NCBI RefSeq assembly: GCF_026968045.1
Contig: NZ_JAPVBQ010000001.1
Span: 1,315,238 to 1,379,237, forward strand
Source: Modestobacter sp. VKM Ac-2977
Lineage (GTDB): Bacteria > Actinomycetota > Actinomycetes > Mycobacteriales > Geodermatophilaceae
DNA length: 64,000 nucleotides
Reading direction: 5' to 3'
Positions 1-10,348 of this stretch are shown one piece after another. The notes under the pieces are model-generated. The model was not told the DNA's origin. It searched no databases and saw nothing but the letters and a program-made list of their open reading frames with translations. Within the stretch, counting starts at the first letter, position 1; each line of letters begins with the position of its first letter. Both the position numbers and the translations under genes were made by a program.

Positions 1-454
1 GGTGCGGATCGAACCGCGGGTGGTCTCCTCGGTGACCGCCGCGGACGGCACCGTCACCGACGTGCCGCAGCCCGAGGGCGCGCGGGTGGTCAGCGAGTCC
101 ACCGCCGACCAGCTGACCTACATGCTGGAGGCGGTCGTCGGCCCCGGGGGCACCGCGCCACTGGGCGAGATCGACGGCTTCCGGGTCGCCGGCAAGACCG
201 GCACCGCCCAGCGGGCCAACCCGGAGACGGGCAGCTACGCCGGCGGCGGCTACTTCACCACCTTCGTCGGCTACGCCCCGGCCGACGACCCGCAGTACGT
301 GGTGGCCGTCGACCTCGAGCGGCCCACCAGCGACGCCGAGGGCGGGCAGGTCGCCGCCCCCGTCTTCGCCGACGTCATGCGGTACGCGCTGATCTCCGGC
401 GGCGTCGTCCCCTCCGGTGCGCCGCGCCCGGACTTCACCCTCACCGTCCCCTGA
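1..454 (+). CDS. ftsI: Peptidoglycan transpeptidase FtsI (PBP3), C-terminal part
   Basis: This is the 3' end of a class B penicillin-binding protein; its 5' part lies outside the window. The reading frame is open from base 2. The visible 150 residues contain the KTGTAQ box near residue 64, the third transpeptidase motif (KTG), followed by the usual end of the domain (YFTTFVGYAPADDPQYVV). FtsI cross-links septal peptidoglycan at the outer face of the membrane and works with FtsW. The position directly before murE is the normal place of ftsI in the division and cell wall cluster. The serine motifs SxxK and SxN cannot be seen because they are upstream of the window. Confidence 0.93.
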   Translation, partial: VRIEPRVVSSVTAADGTVTDVPQPEGARVVSESTADQLTYMLEAVVGPGGTAPLGEIDGFRVAGKTGTAQRANPETGSYAGGGYFTTFVGYAPADDPQYVVAVDLERPTSDAEGGQVAAPVFADVMRYALISGGVVPSGAPRPDFTLTVP

Positions 455-534
455 ACCCGCCGGCGCAGGGAGCCGCCCACCCACCGGCGCGACACGGGGT
501 CAGCAGGTGATCGGGCCGTCGTCCTCCGCGCCGG

Positions 535-540
535 TAGATT
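535..540 (+). promoter_or_regulatory. Putative -10 element (TAGATT) for a leaderless murE transcript
   Basis: TAGATT fits the actinobacterial -10 pattern TANNNT and ends 8 nt before the GTG of murE. There is no Shine-Dalgarno sequence before that GTG. A transcript starting at or just before 549 would be leaderless. No good -35 hexamer is visible. It would give murE and the genes below a promoter of their own, separate from ftsI. This is inference from sequence. Confidence 0.45.
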
Positions 541-548
541 GGACCGTC

Positions 549-2108
549 GTGACCTCGACCGCGCCCGGGGCGGCGCCCCGGCCAGCCGGGAACCGCCCGC
601 TCTCCCTCGCCGATCTCGCCGACCTCATCGGCGTCCCGGTGACCGGCGCGACCGCCGTGGCCGTCACCGGCGTCACCCACGCGTCCGGCGACGTCCGCCC
701 CGGTGACCTCTACGCCGCCCTCCCCGGCGCCCGCACCCACGGCGCCCGGTACACCGCCGACGCCGCCGCACGCGGCGCCCGCGCGGTGCTCACCGACCGG
801 GCGGGGGAGGAGCAGGCCCGGGCCGCGGGCCTGCCGGTCTGCGTGGCCGACGACCCGCGGGCCGTGCTCGGCGCGGTCGCCTCCCGGGTCTACGGGTTCC
901 CCAGCGAGCAGCTGACCGTGCTCGGCATCACCGGCACCAACGGCAAGACGACGACGAGCTACCTGATCGAGGCCGGCCTGGCCGCCGCCGGCTGGGCCAG
1001 CGGCCTGATCGGCACCGTGCAGACCCGCACCCGGGGCCGGGACGCCGACGGTGCACCGGTCACCACGGAGCTGCCCAGCGTCCGCACCACCCCGGAGGCG
1101 GCCGACCTGCACGCGCTGCTGGCCACGATGGTCGACTCCGGGGTGCGCGCGGTGGTCATGGAGGTGTCCAGCCACGCGCTGGTCCTGGGCCGGGTCGGTG
1201 GGGTGCGCTTCGCCGCCGCCGGCTTCACCAACCTCTCCCGCGACCACCTGGACTTCCACGGCGACCCGGAGAGCTACTTCCAGGCCAAGGCGCTGCTGTT
1301 CGACGGCCGCGCCGCGGTCGAGGTGGTCGACGTCGACGACCCCGCCGGACGGCGGCTGGTCCACTCCGGCACGGTCACCGTCTCCGGGCTCGGTGCCGGT
1401 GGGGCGGACTGGTCGGCCACCGACGTGGCCGCCGTCCCCGCCGGTGGCTCGGCCTTCACCCTGCACGGTCCCGGCGGGCGGAGCTGGCCGGCGCGGCTGC
1501 GGCTGCCGGGCAGCTTCAACGTGGCCAACGCGGTGCTCGCCGTCGCCCTGCTGGACGCCGTCGGGGTGCCGCCGGAGACGTCGCTGACCGGGATCGCCGA
1601 GACCGTCGTCCCCGGCCGGATGGAGCCGGTGGACGCCGGGCAGCCGTTCGTCGCCGTCGTCGACTACGCGCACACCCCCGACGCGGTGCGGACCGCGCTG
1701 GCCGCGCTCCGGCCGGCGACCCCCGGGCGGCTGATCACCGTGCTCGGTTGCGGCGGTGACCGCGACCCGGGCAAGCGGCCGGGGATGGGCGCCGCTGCGG
1801 CGGCCGGCAGCGACGTGCTCGTGATCACCGACGACAACCCCCGCTCGGAGGACCCCGCGGCCATCCGCGCGGAGATGCGCGCCGGTGTCGACGACGTCCC
1901 CGCCGACCGGCGGGCCGAGGTGCTGGAGATCGGTGACCGGCGGGCCGCCCTCGCGGCCGCCGTCGGGCTCGCCGGGCCGGGTGACACGCTGCTGGTGGCC
2001 GGCAAGGGCCACGAGACGGGTCAGGAGGTGGGGGGCCAGGTGCTGCCCTTCGACGACCGCGTGGTGCTGCACGAGCTGCTGGCCGCCCACGCCGAGGTGG
2101 ATGCGTGA
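549..2108 (+). CDS. murE: UDP-N-acetylmuramoyl-tripeptide synthetase MurE (meso-DAP adding)
   Basis: MurE adds the third stem-peptide residue to UDP-MurNAc-L-Ala-D-Glu in the cytoplasm. The 519-aa protein has the Mur ligase ATP loop GITGTNGKTTT at about residues 126-136. A DNPR box at about 429-432 is the signature of enzymes that use meso-diaminopimelate rather than lysine. I chose the GTG at 549 because it gives the usual family length and has a -10-like box 8 nt upstream; the frame is open further up to 417, but that extension is low-complexity and overlaps ftsI. The stop overlaps the GTG of murF by 4 bp, which suggests translational coupling. Confidence 0.95.
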   Translation: MTSTAPGAAPRPAGNRPLSLADLADLIGVPVTGATAVAVTGVTHASGDVRPGDLYAALPGARTHGARYTADAAARGARAVLTDRAGEEQARAAGLPVCVADDPRAVLGAVASRVYGFPSEQLTVLGITGTNGKTTTSYLIEAGLAAAGWASGLIGTVQTRTRGRDADGAPVTTELPSVRTTPEAADLHALLATMVDSGVRAVVMEVSSHALVLGRVGGVRFAAAGFTNLSRDHLDFHGDPESYFQAKALLFDGRAAVEVVDVDDPAGRRLVHSGTVTVSGLGAGGADWSATDVAAVPAGGSAFTLHGPGGRSWPARLRLPGSFNVANAVLAVALLDAVGVPPETSLTGIAETVVPGRMEPVDAGQPFVAVVDYAHTPDAVRTALAALRPATPGRLITVLGCGGDRDPGKRPGMGAAAAAGSDVLVITDDNPRSEDPAAIRAEMRAGVDDVPADRRAEVLEIGDRRAALAAAVGLAGPGDTLLVAGKGHETGQEVGGQVLPFDDRVVLHELLAAHAEVDA

Positions 2109-3535
2109 TCGCGCTGACCCTGGCCGAGGTGGCCGCGGCCGTCGACGGCGAGCTCGTCGGGGACGGTTCGACCGAGGTGACCGGTGCGGTGCTGGTCGAC
2201 TCCCGTGCCGCGGCCCCCGGTGACCTCTTCGTCGCCCTCCCCGGGGAGCGGGTCGACGGCGCCGACTTCCTCCCCGCCGCCGCGGCGGCCGGCGCGGCCG
2301 GTGCACTCACCGCCCGGGCCGATCCCGCGCTGCCCTGCGTGGTCGTGGCCGACCCGGTGGCGGCCCTGGGCCGGTTGGCCGCAGCCGTGCACGGCCGGCT
2401 GGTCGAGGCCGGGCTGGTGACCATCGGCGTCACCGGGTCCTCCGGCAAGACCTCGACGAAGGACCTGCTGGGCCAGGTGCTGGCCGCCGCCGGCCCGACC
2501 GTCAGCCCGCAGGGCTCGTTCAACAACGACATCGGCCTGCCGCTGACCGTGCTCTCCGCCGACGCGGACACCCGCTTCCTGGTGCTCGAGATGGGCTCGC
2601 GCGGCCCCGGCCACATCGCCCGGCTGTGCCGGATCGCCCGGCCGACGATCGGCGTCGTGCTCAACGTCGGGTCCGCCCACCTCGGGGAGTTCGGCAGCGC
2701 CGAGGTGATCGCCACCAGCAAGGGCGAACTGGTCGCCGCGCTGCCGGCCACCGGCACGGCCGTGCTCAACGCCGACGACGCGCGGGTGGCCGGCATGGCC
2801 CCCCGCACGGCGGCCACCGTGCTGACCACCGGGCTGGCCGAGCACGCCGACGTACGGGCCACCCGGATCGAGCTCGACGACGCCGCCCGCGCCCGGTTCA
2901 CCCTCGTCGCCCGCGGGGAGCAGCACCCGGTCGCCCTGCAGGTCGTCGGGGTGCACCAGGTCGCCAACGCGCTGTCGGCCGCCGGCGCGGCCCTGGCCGC
3001 CGGGATGACGCCCGCCGCCGTCGCGCAGGCGCTGTCGGCCGCCGCGCCGCGCAGCCGCTGGCGGATGGAGGTCACCACCCGCGCCGACGGCGTGACCGTC
3101 GTCAACGACGCCTACAACGCCAACCCCGAGTCGATGCGCGCGGCGCTGGCCGCGCTCAGCCGATTGCGCGGCAGCCGCCGGATCGCGGTGCTCGGCGCGA
3201 TGGGCGAGCTCGGCCCCACCGCCGGAGCCGCGCACGAGGAACTGGGCCGGGACGCCGTGCGCGCCGGGGTCGACCTGGTCGTCTCCGTCGGGCCCGACGC
3301 GGCCGGTGTGCACGCCGGCGCCCGTGCGGAACTGGACGCCCGTGGTCGCGCAGGCGACCGCGGGGGAGAGCAGGAGGAGTCCGTGCACCTGCCGGACCGG
3401 GCAGCAGCCCGGCGGTTGCTGGGCGAGCTGGTCGGGCCGGGTGACGTCGTCCTGGTCAAGGCCTCGCGCAGCTACGGCCTCGAGGAGCTCGCCGCCGACC
3501 TGATCGCCGACGGCGGCCCGGAGGTGACCGCGTGA
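2105..3535 (+). CDS. murF: UDP-N-acetylmuramoyl-tripeptide--D-alanyl-D-alanine ligase MurF
   Basis: MurF attaches the D-Ala-D-Ala dipeptide to UDP-MurNAc-tripeptide, completing the cytoplasmic pentapeptide precursor. The 476-aa protein shows the P-loop GVTGSSGKTSTK at about residues 108-119, and further on the stretch VVNDAYNANPESM, typical of MurF. The N-terminal domain that binds UDP-MurNAc (residues 1-95) and a C-terminal Rossmann-like domain are both present at normal length. It starts with GTG inside the murE stop (GTGA) and its own stop overlaps mraY in the same way, so three genes are linked by 4-bp overlaps. Confidence 0.96.
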   Translation: MIALTLAEVAAAVDGELVGDGSTEVTGAVLVDSRAAAPGDLFVALPGERVDGADFLPAAAAAGAAGALTARADPALPCVVVADPVAALGRLAAAVHGRLVEAGLVTIGVTGSSGKTSTKDLLGQVLAAAGPTVSPQGSFNNDIGLPLTVLSADADTRFLVLEMGSRGPGHIARLCRIARPTIGVVLNVGSAHLGEFGSAEVIATSKGELVAALPATGTAVLNADDARVAGMAPRTAATVLTTGLAEHADVRATRIELDDAARARFTLVARGEQHPVALQVVGVHQVANALSAAGAALAAGMTPAAVAQALSAAAPRSRWRMEVTTRADGVTVVNDAYNANPESMRAALAALSRLRGSRRIAVLGAMGELGPTAGAAHEELGRDAVRAGVDLVVSVGPDAAGVHAGARAELDARGRAGDRGGEQEESVHLPDRAAARRLLGELVGPGDVVLVKASRSYGLEELAADLIADGGPEVTA

Positions 3536-4611
3536 GGTCCGTCCTCGTCGCCGCCGCCGTCGGGCTGATCGTCTCCATCCTGCTGACCCCGTTGGCGATC
3601 AAGGCCTTCCGGAAGCACGGCTTCGGGCAGGAGATCCGGGACGACGGCCCGGAGAGCCACCTGTCGAAGAAGGGCACGCCCACGATGGGCGGCACCGTGA
3701 TGGTGCTGGCCACGGTGGTGGGCTACCTGATGGCGCACCTGTTCGTGATCAACCAGGAGGGCCGTGGCGTCACCGCCACCGGTCTGCTGCTGCTCTTCCT
3801 GTTGATCGGCCTGGGCACCGTCGGGTTCCTCGACGACTACCTGAAGATCCGCTACCGGCGCAGCCTCGGCCTGAACAAGACCGCGAAGCTCGTCGGGCAG
3901 CTGGTCATCGGGGTCACCTTCGCCGTGCTCGCGCTGATGGCCGACGGCCAGGACGGCACCGCGGTGGCCACCACGACGGTCTCCTTCGTCCGGGACATCG
4001 CCCCGCTCACCCTGCCGACGGTCGCCTTCATCGCGCTGGCCTACCTCTTCATCGCCGGGTTCTCCAACGCGGTCAACCTCACCGACGGCCTCGACGGGCT
4101 GGCCGCCGGCGCCTCGGCGATGGTGTTCGGTTCCTACGTGGTCATCTCGTTCTGGCAGTTCGGGAACGACTGCGCCGGAGGCGTCGTCGACGGCTGCTAC
4201 ACCGTCCGCGACCCGCTCGACGTGACCCTGGTGGCCGCCGCGGCGATGGGCGCCTGCCTGGGCTTCCTGTGGTGGAACACCTCACCGGCCCGGATCTTCA
4301 TGGGCGACACCGGTTCGCTGGCCCTCGGCGGGCTGATGGCCGGGCTGGCCATCGTCACCCGCACCGAGCTGCTGCTCGTCGTGCTCGGCGGGCTCTTCGT
4401 GGCGGTCACCCTGTCGGTCGTGATCCAGGTCGGCTTCTTCCGGGCCACCCGGCGGCGGGTCTTCCGGATGGCACCGCTGCACCACCACTTCGAGCTGGCC
4501 GGCTGGGCGGAGAACACCGTGATCGTCCGGTTCTGGCTGGTCACCGGGATGGCCGTCGCCTTCGGGCTGGGGCTGTTCTACGCCGACTGGCTCTCCGTCA
4601 CGGGGCTGTAG
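3532..4611 (+). CDS. mraY: Phospho-N-acetylmuramoyl-pentapeptide transferase MraY
   Basis: MraY is a polytopic membrane enzyme that transfers phospho-MurNAc-pentapeptide to undecaprenyl phosphate, giving lipid I. The 359-aa sequence has about ten hydrophobic segments. The catalytic motifs are present: FLDDYLKI near residue 100, NAVNLTDGLDGLA near 180-192, and the HHHFE loop near 317. A cytoplasmic loop carries SLGLNKTAK. A GTG start overlaps the murF stop. An insertion around residues 205-220 (NDCAGGVVDGCYTV) is lineage variation in a loop. Function is assigned from family knowledge and is secure. Confidence 0.97.
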   Translation: MRSVLVAAAVGLIVSILLTPLAIKAFRKHGFGQEIRDDGPESHLSKKGTPTMGGTVMVLATVVGYLMAHLFVINQEGRGVTATGLLLLFLLIGLGTVGFLDDYLKIRYRRSLGLNKTAKLVGQLVIGVTFAVLALMADGQDGTAVATTTVSFVRDIAPLTLPTVAFIALAYLFIAGFSNAVNLTDGLDGLAAGASAMVFGSYVVISFWQFGNDCAGGVVDGCYTVRDPLDVTLVAAAAMGACLGFLWWNTSPARIFMGDTGSLALGGLMAGLAIVTRTELLLVVLGGLFVAVTLSVVIQVGFFRATRRRVFRMAPLHHHFELAGWAENTVIVRFWLVTGMAVAFGLGLFYADWLSVTGL

Positions 4612-4613
4612 AG

Positions 4614-6044
4614 ATGGCGCACACGGACTGGACGGCGGAACGCCCGCTGGGCACCGTGCTCGTCGCCGGGCTCGGCGTCTCCGGCGCCGCGGCCGCCCGG
4701 GTGCTGCTGGCCCGCGGGGACGACGTCCTGCTCACCGACGCCACCGAGCCCGCCGTGCTGGCCGAGCTGGTGGCGGCGGGGGCCCGCTGGCTCGGCGCGC
4801 TCAGCGAACCGCCGGAGGACGTCGACCTGGTCGTCACCTCCCCGGGCTGGCGCCCGGACTCCCCGCTGCTGCGGACCGCCGCCGCCCGCGGCGTGGAGGT
4901 CATCGGCGAGCCGGAGCTGGCCTGGCGGCTGCGGATCGCGGCCCCGGGCGCGGAACCCGCCCCCTGGTTCGCGGTCACCGGCACGAACGGCAAGACGACG
5001 ACGGTCACGATGCTCGAGGCGGTCCTGCTGGCCGCCGGGCGGCGGGCGGTCGCGGCGGGCAACGTCGGCCGGCCGCTCATCGAGGTGGTCACCGCCCGCG
5101 ACGCCGACGGCACCCCGACCTATGACGCGATCGCCGTGGAGCTCTCCAGCTTCCAGCTGCACTGGTCCTCCTCGATCGCCCCCGCCGGCGCCTGCGTGCT
5201 GAACGTGGCCGACGACCACGTCGATTGGCACGGGTCGTTCGGCGCCTACCGCGACGCCAAGGCCCGACTGCTGCGGTTGGCGCCGGTCGCGGTCGCCGAC
5301 GCCGGTGACCCGGTGGCGTCCGGGCTCGTCGGTCACCACCGGCACCCGGTCACCGTGACCCTCGGCGAGCCGGCGCGCGGCCAGCTCGGCGTCCGGGCCG
5401 GGGCGCTGGTCGACCGCGCGTTCAGCGCGGAGCCGGCCGGTGAGGTGCTGGTCGAGCTGGAGGCCCTGCAGGTGCGGGGGCCGCACAACACGGTGAACGC
5501 ACTGGCCGCTGCGGCGCTCGCCCGGGTCGCCGGGGTCGACGCCGCCGCGGTCGGGCGCGGCCTGGCCGGGTTCCGCGGCGGCGCGCACCGCAACGTGCTG
5601 GTCGGCAGCGTCGACGGCGTCGACTTCGTCGACGACAGCAAGGCCACCAACCCACACGCCGCCGGGGCCTCGCTGGCCGCCTACCCGCGGGTGGTGTGGA
5701 TCGCCGGCGGCCTGCTCAAGGGCGCCGACGTCGAGCCGCTGGTCGCCGCGGTCGCCCCGCGGCTGGCCGGGGTGGTGCTGCTGGGCCGGGACCGCGAGGT
5801 GCTGGCCCGGTCCCTGGCGCGACACGCCCCGTCGGTCCCACGCACGGTCGTCCCGAGCGGCGACCATGGCGACGTGGTGACTGATGGGGACAGCGTGATG
5901 CGTGAGGTGGTCGCGGCCGCCGTCCGGCTGGCCCGCCCCGGTGACACGGTGCTGCTCGCCCCGGCGGCCGCCTCGATGGACGTGTACACCGACTACGCGC
6001 ACCGCGGCCGGGCCTTCGCCGACGCGGTCCGCGCGCTGGGATGA
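4614..6044 (+). CDS. murD: UDP-N-acetylmuramoyl-L-alanine--D-glutamate ligase MurD
   Basis: MurD adds D-glutamate to UDP-MurNAc-L-alanine. The 476-aa protein begins with a Rossmann-like uracil-binding domain (VLVAGLGVSGAAAARVL), then the ATP loop TGTNGKTTT at about residues 122-130, and a C-terminal domain with DDSKATNPHAA, characteristic of MurD. I chose ATG 4614, two bases after the mraY stop. An in-frame extension to 4269 lies wholly inside mraY and is not credible. The gene is followed 7 nt later by ftsW. Confidence 0.95.
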   Translation: MAHTDWTAERPLGTVLVAGLGVSGAAAARVLLARGDDVLLTDATEPAVLAELVAAGARWLGALSEPPEDVDLVVTSPGWRPDSPLLRTAAARGVEVIGEPELAWRLRIAAPGAEPAPWFAVTGTNGKTTTVTMLEAVLLAAGRRAVAAGNVGRPLIEVVTARDADGTPTYDAIAVELSSFQLHWSSSIAPAGACVLNVADDHVDWHGSFGAYRDAKARLLRLAPVAVADAGDPVASGLVGHHRHPVTVTLGEPARGQLGVRAGALVDRAFSAEPAGEVLVELEALQVRGPHNTVNALAAAALARVAGVDAAAVGRGLAGFRGGAHRNVLVGSVDGVDFVDDSKATNPHAAGASLAAYPRVVWIAGGLLKGADVEPLVAAVAPRLAGVVLLGRDREVLARSLARHAPSVPRTVVPSGDHGDVVTDGDSVMREVVAAAVRLARPGDTVLLAPAAASMDVYTDYAHRGRAFADAVRALG

Positions 6045-6051
6045 CCGGCCG

Positions 6052-7713
6052 GTGACGGCGACCACCGGGCAGCGCTCGTCCCGCCGTGCCGGCCGCGCGG
6101 AGCAAGCCCCGGCGGCACCCCGCGCCGAGGGCCCGCGCTTCCGCGCCCCGGCCTGGCTCGACGGCCCGATGACCAGCTCCCACCTGGTGCTGGGCTCGGC
6201 CGGCATGCTGCTGGCGATCGGCCTGGTCATGGTCTTCTCCGCCTCCTCGATCGAGGCGGCCAAGGCCGGCCAGCCGGCCTGGCTGCCCGGCGTCCGGCAG
6301 ATCGCCTTCGCCGTCATCGGGCTGCTCGCCATGCTGGTGGCGATGCACCTGCCGGTCGGCCGCATCCGCCAGTTCTCCGGCTGGGGGCTGCTCGGCGTCG
6401 CCGGGCTGCTGCTGCTGGTCCTGGTGCCGGGGATCGGGCTCAAGCTGAACGGTTCCCGGGCCTGGTTCGACCTGGGCTTCACCAACTTCCAGCCCTCCGA
6501 GCTGGGCAAGCTGGTCTTCGCGCTCTGGGGTGCGCACGTCATCGCCCTGCGGGAGAAGTACCTGACCGTCCAGTCGCTGCTCGTGCCGGTGCTGCCGGTG
6601 TTCGGCGTGCTGTCGGCGCTCCTGCTGCTCGAGCCCGACATGGGCGCGGTGGTCAGCCTGGGGCTGGTGCTGGCCGGGCTCATGTGGGCCGGCGGGCTGT
6701 CCCGCCGCTACATCGCCGGTGCCGTCGCGCTCGCCGCCGTGGCCGTCGTCCTGATGGTGACGTTCGCGAGCTACCGGATGGCCCGGATCACCTCGTTCCT
6801 GGACCCCTTCGCCGATCCGGAGAACGGTGGCTACCAGGCGATCCGCGGGCTGTACGCGCTGGCCACCGGCGGGGTGTGGGGCGTCGGGCTGGGCAACAGC
6901 GCGATGAAGTGGAACATCCTGCCGCACGCGGAGTCCGACTACATCTTCGCGATCATCGGCGAGGAGCTGGGCTTCCTGGGCTGCCTCGTGGTGGTCACCC
7001 TGTACGGCATCCTCGCCTGGGCCGGCTTCCGGATCGCCCGCCGGTCCACCGACCGCTTCGTCCAGCTGGCCAGCGTCGCCATCACCGTGTGGCTGGTCGG
7101 GCAGGCCGTGATCAACATGGGCTACGTGGTGGGCCTGCTGCCGGTCACCGGCGTGACGCTGCCGCTGATCTCCGCCGGCGGCACCTCGCTGGTCCTCACC
7201 CTCCTCGTCGTCGGGCTGCTGGTCCGCTTCGCCCGGGCCGAACCGGCCGCGATCGCCTTCCAGCGGGGCCAGCGCCGCGGTCGGCTGACCCGGCTGCTGG
7301 CGCCGGTCCCCGCGGCGGCCGTCGACCCGGTGCCCTCCCGCCGGCGCCGGGAGACCCGGTCCGCCGGCCGCGCCGGCCCGCCGCCCTCGGCGCCCCGGCG
7401 CGGGAACGGCCGGACGGTCGCCCGGGTGACCGGTCACCCGCCGTCGTCCGCCCCGGGCCGGGGACGTCGTCCCGAGGAGCCGGCGCCCACCCCGGACGCG
7501 CGCCGCGGCGGCGCGGAGCGGCAGACTGTCGACCGCCGGCAGAACCCCGGTGACCGCCCGACCGTCCGCAGCCGGCCCGCGTCTGCTGCGGGTCCCGCCC
7601 TGCGCGAGGGGCTCCGCGACCGTCCCTGGTCCGGGGAACCGCCCGCTGCCCGGGTCCGGCCCGTCCAGCGGTCCCGCCCCTCGAGAACCGAACGGCCAGG
7701 ACACCCGCAGTGA
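6052..7713 (+). CDS. ftsW: Septal peptidoglycan polymerase FtsW with long cytoplasmic tail
   Basis: FtsW is a SEDS-family glycosyltransferase that polymerises lipid II at the septum together with FtsI. The first ~395 residues of the 553-aa protein hold about ten membrane segments and conserved SEDS patches, including [16 protein letters not shown] near 136-151, [10 protein letters not shown], and [11 protein letters not shown] near 371. Residues ~400-553 form a disordered arginine/proline-rich tail without recognisable domains. Mycobacterial FtsW also has a tail that contacts division partners, so a binding role is plausible but not shown. The GTG start is 7 nt after the murD stop; the stop overlaps murG. 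Confidence 0.94.
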   Translation: MTATTGQRSSRRAGRAEQAPAAPRAEGPRFRAPAWLDGPMTSSHLVLGSAGMLLAIGLVMVFSASSIEAAKAGQPAWLPGVRQIAFAVIGLLAMLVAMHLPVGRIRQFSGWGLLGVAGLLLLVLVPGIGLKLNGSRAWFDLGFTNFQPSELGKLVFALWGAHVIALREKYLTVQSLLVPVLPVFGVLSALLLLEPDMGAVVSLGLVLAGLMWAGGLSRRYIAGAVALAAVAVVLMVTFASYRMARITSFLDPFADPENGGYQAIRGLYALATGGVWGVGLGNSAMKWNILPHAESDYIFAIIGEELGFLGCLVVVTLYGILAWAGFRIARRSTDRFVQLASVAITVWLVGQAVINMGYVVGLLPVTGVTLPLISAGGTSLVLTLLVVGLLVRFARAEPAAIAFQRGQRRGRLTRLLAPVPAAAVDPVPSRRRRETRSAGRAGPPPSAPRRGNGRTVARVTGHPPSSAPGRGRRPEEPAPTPDARRGGAERQTVDRRQNPGDRPTVRSRPASAAGPALREGLRDRPWSGEPPAARVRPVQRSRPSRTERPGHPQ

Positions 7714-8888
7714 CCTCTCCCCAGCCCGACGCCGGCGACGACGTCCCGGGCGTGCCCACGTCCGGTGCCGCACCGGTGCGTGTCGTCCTCGCCGGTGGCG
7801 GCACCGGCGGCCACATCGAGCCGATGCTCGCCCTCGCCGACGCCCTCACCCGCCGCACCGGTGCCGCGGAGGCGGCTCCGCGGGTCACCTGCCTGGGCAC
7901 CGCCCGCGGCATGGAGACCCGGCTGGTGCCGGCCCGCGGCTACGACCTGCGGCTCATCCCGCCGGTGCCGCTGCCGCGCAGGCCGACGCCGGACCTGCTG
8001 CGCGTCCCGGGCCGGCTGCGGCGGGCCGTCGCCGAGACGCGGGAGCTGCTCACCGAGCTCGATGCCGACGTGGTCGTCGGCTTCGGCGGGTACGTGGCCC
8101 TGCCCGCCTACCTGGCCGCCCGCCGGGCCGGCGTCCCGATCGTGGTGCACGAGCAGAACGCGCTGCCGGGGCTGGCCAACCGGATCGGCGCCCGGCTCGC
8201 CGCCCGGGTGGCGGTCACCGTGCCGAGCACGCCGCTGCACGGTGCCGAGCACGTCGGGATGCCGCTGCGGACGGCGATCAGCGGGCTGGACCGGGCCGCC
8301 CGGCGCGCCGAGGCGCGGGCCGCGTTCGGGCTGGACCCCGACCGCCCGACCCTGCTGGTGTTCGGGGGCTCGCAGGGCGCCGCGTCGCTGAACCGGGCCG
8401 CGGTCGCCGCGGCCGATGCGCTGACCGCCGCCGGGGTGCAGGTTCTGCACGCCCGGGGGCCGAAGAACACCGAGGTGTCGGTGCCCGCGCGCCCGGCCGG
8501 GGCGGCTCCCTACGTCGTCGTCGACTACCTGGAGCGGATGGACCTGGCCTACGCCGCAGCGGACCTGGCGCTGTGCCGCGCCGGTGCGGTCACCGTCGCC
8601 GAGCTGTCCGCGGTCGGGTTGCCGGCCGCGTTCGTGCCCCTGCCGATCGGCAACGGCGAGCAGCGGCTCAACGCGCTGCCCGTGGTCGAGGCCGGTGGCG
8701 CGGTGCTGGTCGCCGACGCCGACCTGTCGCCGTCCTGGATCGAGAGCGAGCTGGTCCCGTTGCTCACCGACCCGCAGGCGCTGTCCGCGCTCGCCGAGCG
8801 CGCGGCCGCCGCGGGCACCCCGGACGCCGACGAGCGGCTGGCCGACCTCGTGCTGCAGGTCGCCGGCCGGGAGGTGGGCGACCGATGA
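7710..8888 (+). CDS. murG: Lipid II synthase MurG (GlcNAc transferase)
   Basis: MurG transfers GlcNAc from UDP-GlcNAc to lipid I on the inner face of the membrane, forming lipid II. The 392-aa GT28-family protein carries the N-terminal glycine-rich loop [14 protein letters not shown] near residues 25-38, a second nucleotide-sugar loop ([11 protein letters not shown]), and the acceptor stretch [13 protein letters not shown]. The C-terminal half has [17 protein letters not shown], the UDP-GlcNAc binding region. The GTG start overlaps the ftsW stop by 4 bp; the stop overlaps the ATG of murC in the same way. Confidence 0.96.
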   Translation: MTSPQPDAGDDVPGVPTSGAAPVRVVLAGGGTGGHIEPMLALADALTRRTGAAEAAPRVTCLGTARGMETRLVPARGYDLRLIPPVPLPRRPTPDLLRVPGRLRRAVAETRELLTELDADVVVGFGGYVALPAYLAARRAGVPIVVHEQNALPGLANRIGARLAARVAVTVPSTPLHGAEHVGMPLRTAISGLDRAARRAEARAAFGLDPDRPTLLVFGGSQGAASLNRAAVAAADALTAAGVQVLHARGPKNTEVSVPARPAGAAPYVVVDYLERMDLAYAAADLALCRAGAVTVAELSAVGLPAAFVPLPIGNGEQRLNALPVVEAGGAVLVADADLSPSWIESELVPLLTDPQALSALAERAAAAGTPDADERLADLVLQVAGREVGDR

Positions 8889-10348
8889 GCGCTGCTGACG
8901 TCGCCGCCTGGCGCGGCCCCATCCCGTCGCTGGCCGAGCTCGGGCCGGTGCACTTCATCGGCATCGGTGGCGCCGGGATGAGCGGCATCGCCCGGATCAT
9001 GCTCGCTCGCGGCGTGCCGGTGTCCGGCAGTGACCGGCGGGACTCACCGGCGCTGCGCGCGCTGGACGCCCTCGGTGCGCGGATCGAGGTCGGGCACGCC
9101 GCCGAGCACCTGGGTGAGGCCACGACCGTGGTCGTCTCCACCGCGATCCGCGACGAGAACGCCGAGCTGGTGGCCGCGCGGGACCGCGGGCTGCGCGTGC
9201 TGCCGCGGGCGGTGGCGCTGGCGGCGGTGATGGCCGGTCGGCGCAGCGTCGCGGTGGCGGGCACGCACGGGAAGACCTCGACGACCTCGATGCTGACCGT
9301 CGCCGTCCAGGCCTGTGGCGTCGACCCCTCCTTCGCCATCGGCGGCACGCTGAACGAGTCCGGCTCCAACGCCCACGCCGGTCAGGGCGACGTATTCCTC
9401 GCCGAGGCCGACGAGAGCGACCGGTCCTTCCTGCTGCTGGCGCCGCGCGGAGGCATCGTCACCAACGTCGAGGCCGACCACCTGGACAACTACGGCGACC
9501 TGGCCGCCGTCGAGGCGGCGTTCGACACCTTCGCCCGCACGGTGCCCGGCGACGGCTTCCTGGTGCTGTGTGCCGACGACCCCGGGGCCGCCCGGCTGGC
9601 CACGGTCGGCGCCGCCGCCCGGGTGCGCACCTACGGCCAGTCGGCCGGTGCGGACCTGCGCCTCGTCGACCTGGAGGTGGGCCCGGACGGCACCCGGTAC
9701 ACCGCCGTCCTCGACGGCCAGGAGATCGGCGCGGTGCACATCCGGTTGCCCGGCGTGCACATGGCGCTCAACAGCGCGGCCGCGCTCCTCGCCGGCCTCG
9801 AGCTGGAGCTGCCGGTCGCCGGGCTGGTCAACGGACTGGGCCGGTTCGGCGGAGTGCACCGGCGCTTCGAGCTCAAGGGCACCGTCGCCGGGGTCCGCGT
9901 GTACGACGACTACGCCCACCACCCCACCGAGGTGGCCGCCCAGCTCCGTGCCGCCCGCGCGGTGGTGGGGGAGGGGCGCCTGCTGGTGCTCTTCCAGCCG
10001 CATCTCTACAGCCGGACGGCGGAGTTCGCCACCGGCTTCGGCGAGGCGCTGGGCCTGGCCGACGAGGTCGTGGTCATGGAGGTCTACGGCGCCCGGGAGG
10101 ACCCGGTGCCCGGGGTCACCGGTGCGCTGGTCGCCGACGCGGTGCCGCTGCCCGCCGAGCAGGTCGCCTTCGAGCCGTCCTGGTCGGCGGCCGCCGGTGC
10201 GATGGCCGCCCGGGCACGCCCGGGTGACCTGGTGGTGACCATGGGCGCCGGCGACGTGTCGATGGTCGGACCCGAGGTGCTGGTGGCGCTGGCGCCGCCG
10301 CCGGAGCTGTCGGACGCGGTGGAGGACGGGCCGGAGCCACCACGGTGA
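8885..10348 (+). CDS. murC: UDP-N-acetylmuramate--L-alanine ligase MurC
   Basis: MurC adds L-alanine to UDP-MurNAc, the first stem-peptide step. The 487-aa protein starts with a Rossmann domain ([17 protein letters not shown] near residues 20-36), followed by the ATP loop GTHGKTSTT near 126-134, the EADESD motif and the [11 protein letters not shown] box of the C-terminal domain. ATG 8885 overlaps the murG stop. The same frame is open for a long way upstream, but that stretch is an arginine-rich shadow of murG. Length and motifs are normal for the family. Confidence 0.96.
   Translation: MSAADVAAWRGPIPSLAELGPVHFIGIGGAGMSGIARIMLARGVPVSGSDRRDSPALRALDALGARIEVGHAAEHLGEATTVVVSTAIRDENAELVAARDRGLRVLPRAVALAAVMAGRRSVAVAGTHGKTSTTSMLTVAVQACGVDPSFAIGGTLNESGSNAHAGQGDVFLAEADESDRSFLLLAPRGGIVTNVEADHLDNYGDLAAVEAAFDTFARTVPGDGFLVLCADDPGAARLATVGAAARVRTYGQSAGADLRLVDLEVGPDGTRYTAVLDGQEIGAVHIRLPGVHMALNSAAALLAGLELELPVAGLVNGLGRFGGVHRRFELKGTVAGVRVYDDYAHHPTEVAAQLRAARAVVGEGRLLVLFQPHLYSRTAEFATGFGEALGLADEVVVMEVYGAREDPVPGVTGALVADAVPLPAEQVAFEPSWSAAAGAMAARARPGDLVVTMGAGDVSMVGPEVLVALAPPPELSDAVEDGPEPPR

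Noticed and set aside
7550-8884. Long arginine-rich reading frame in front of murC
   Set aside because: It is the shadow of murG in another frame; MurC similarity begins only at ATG 8885.
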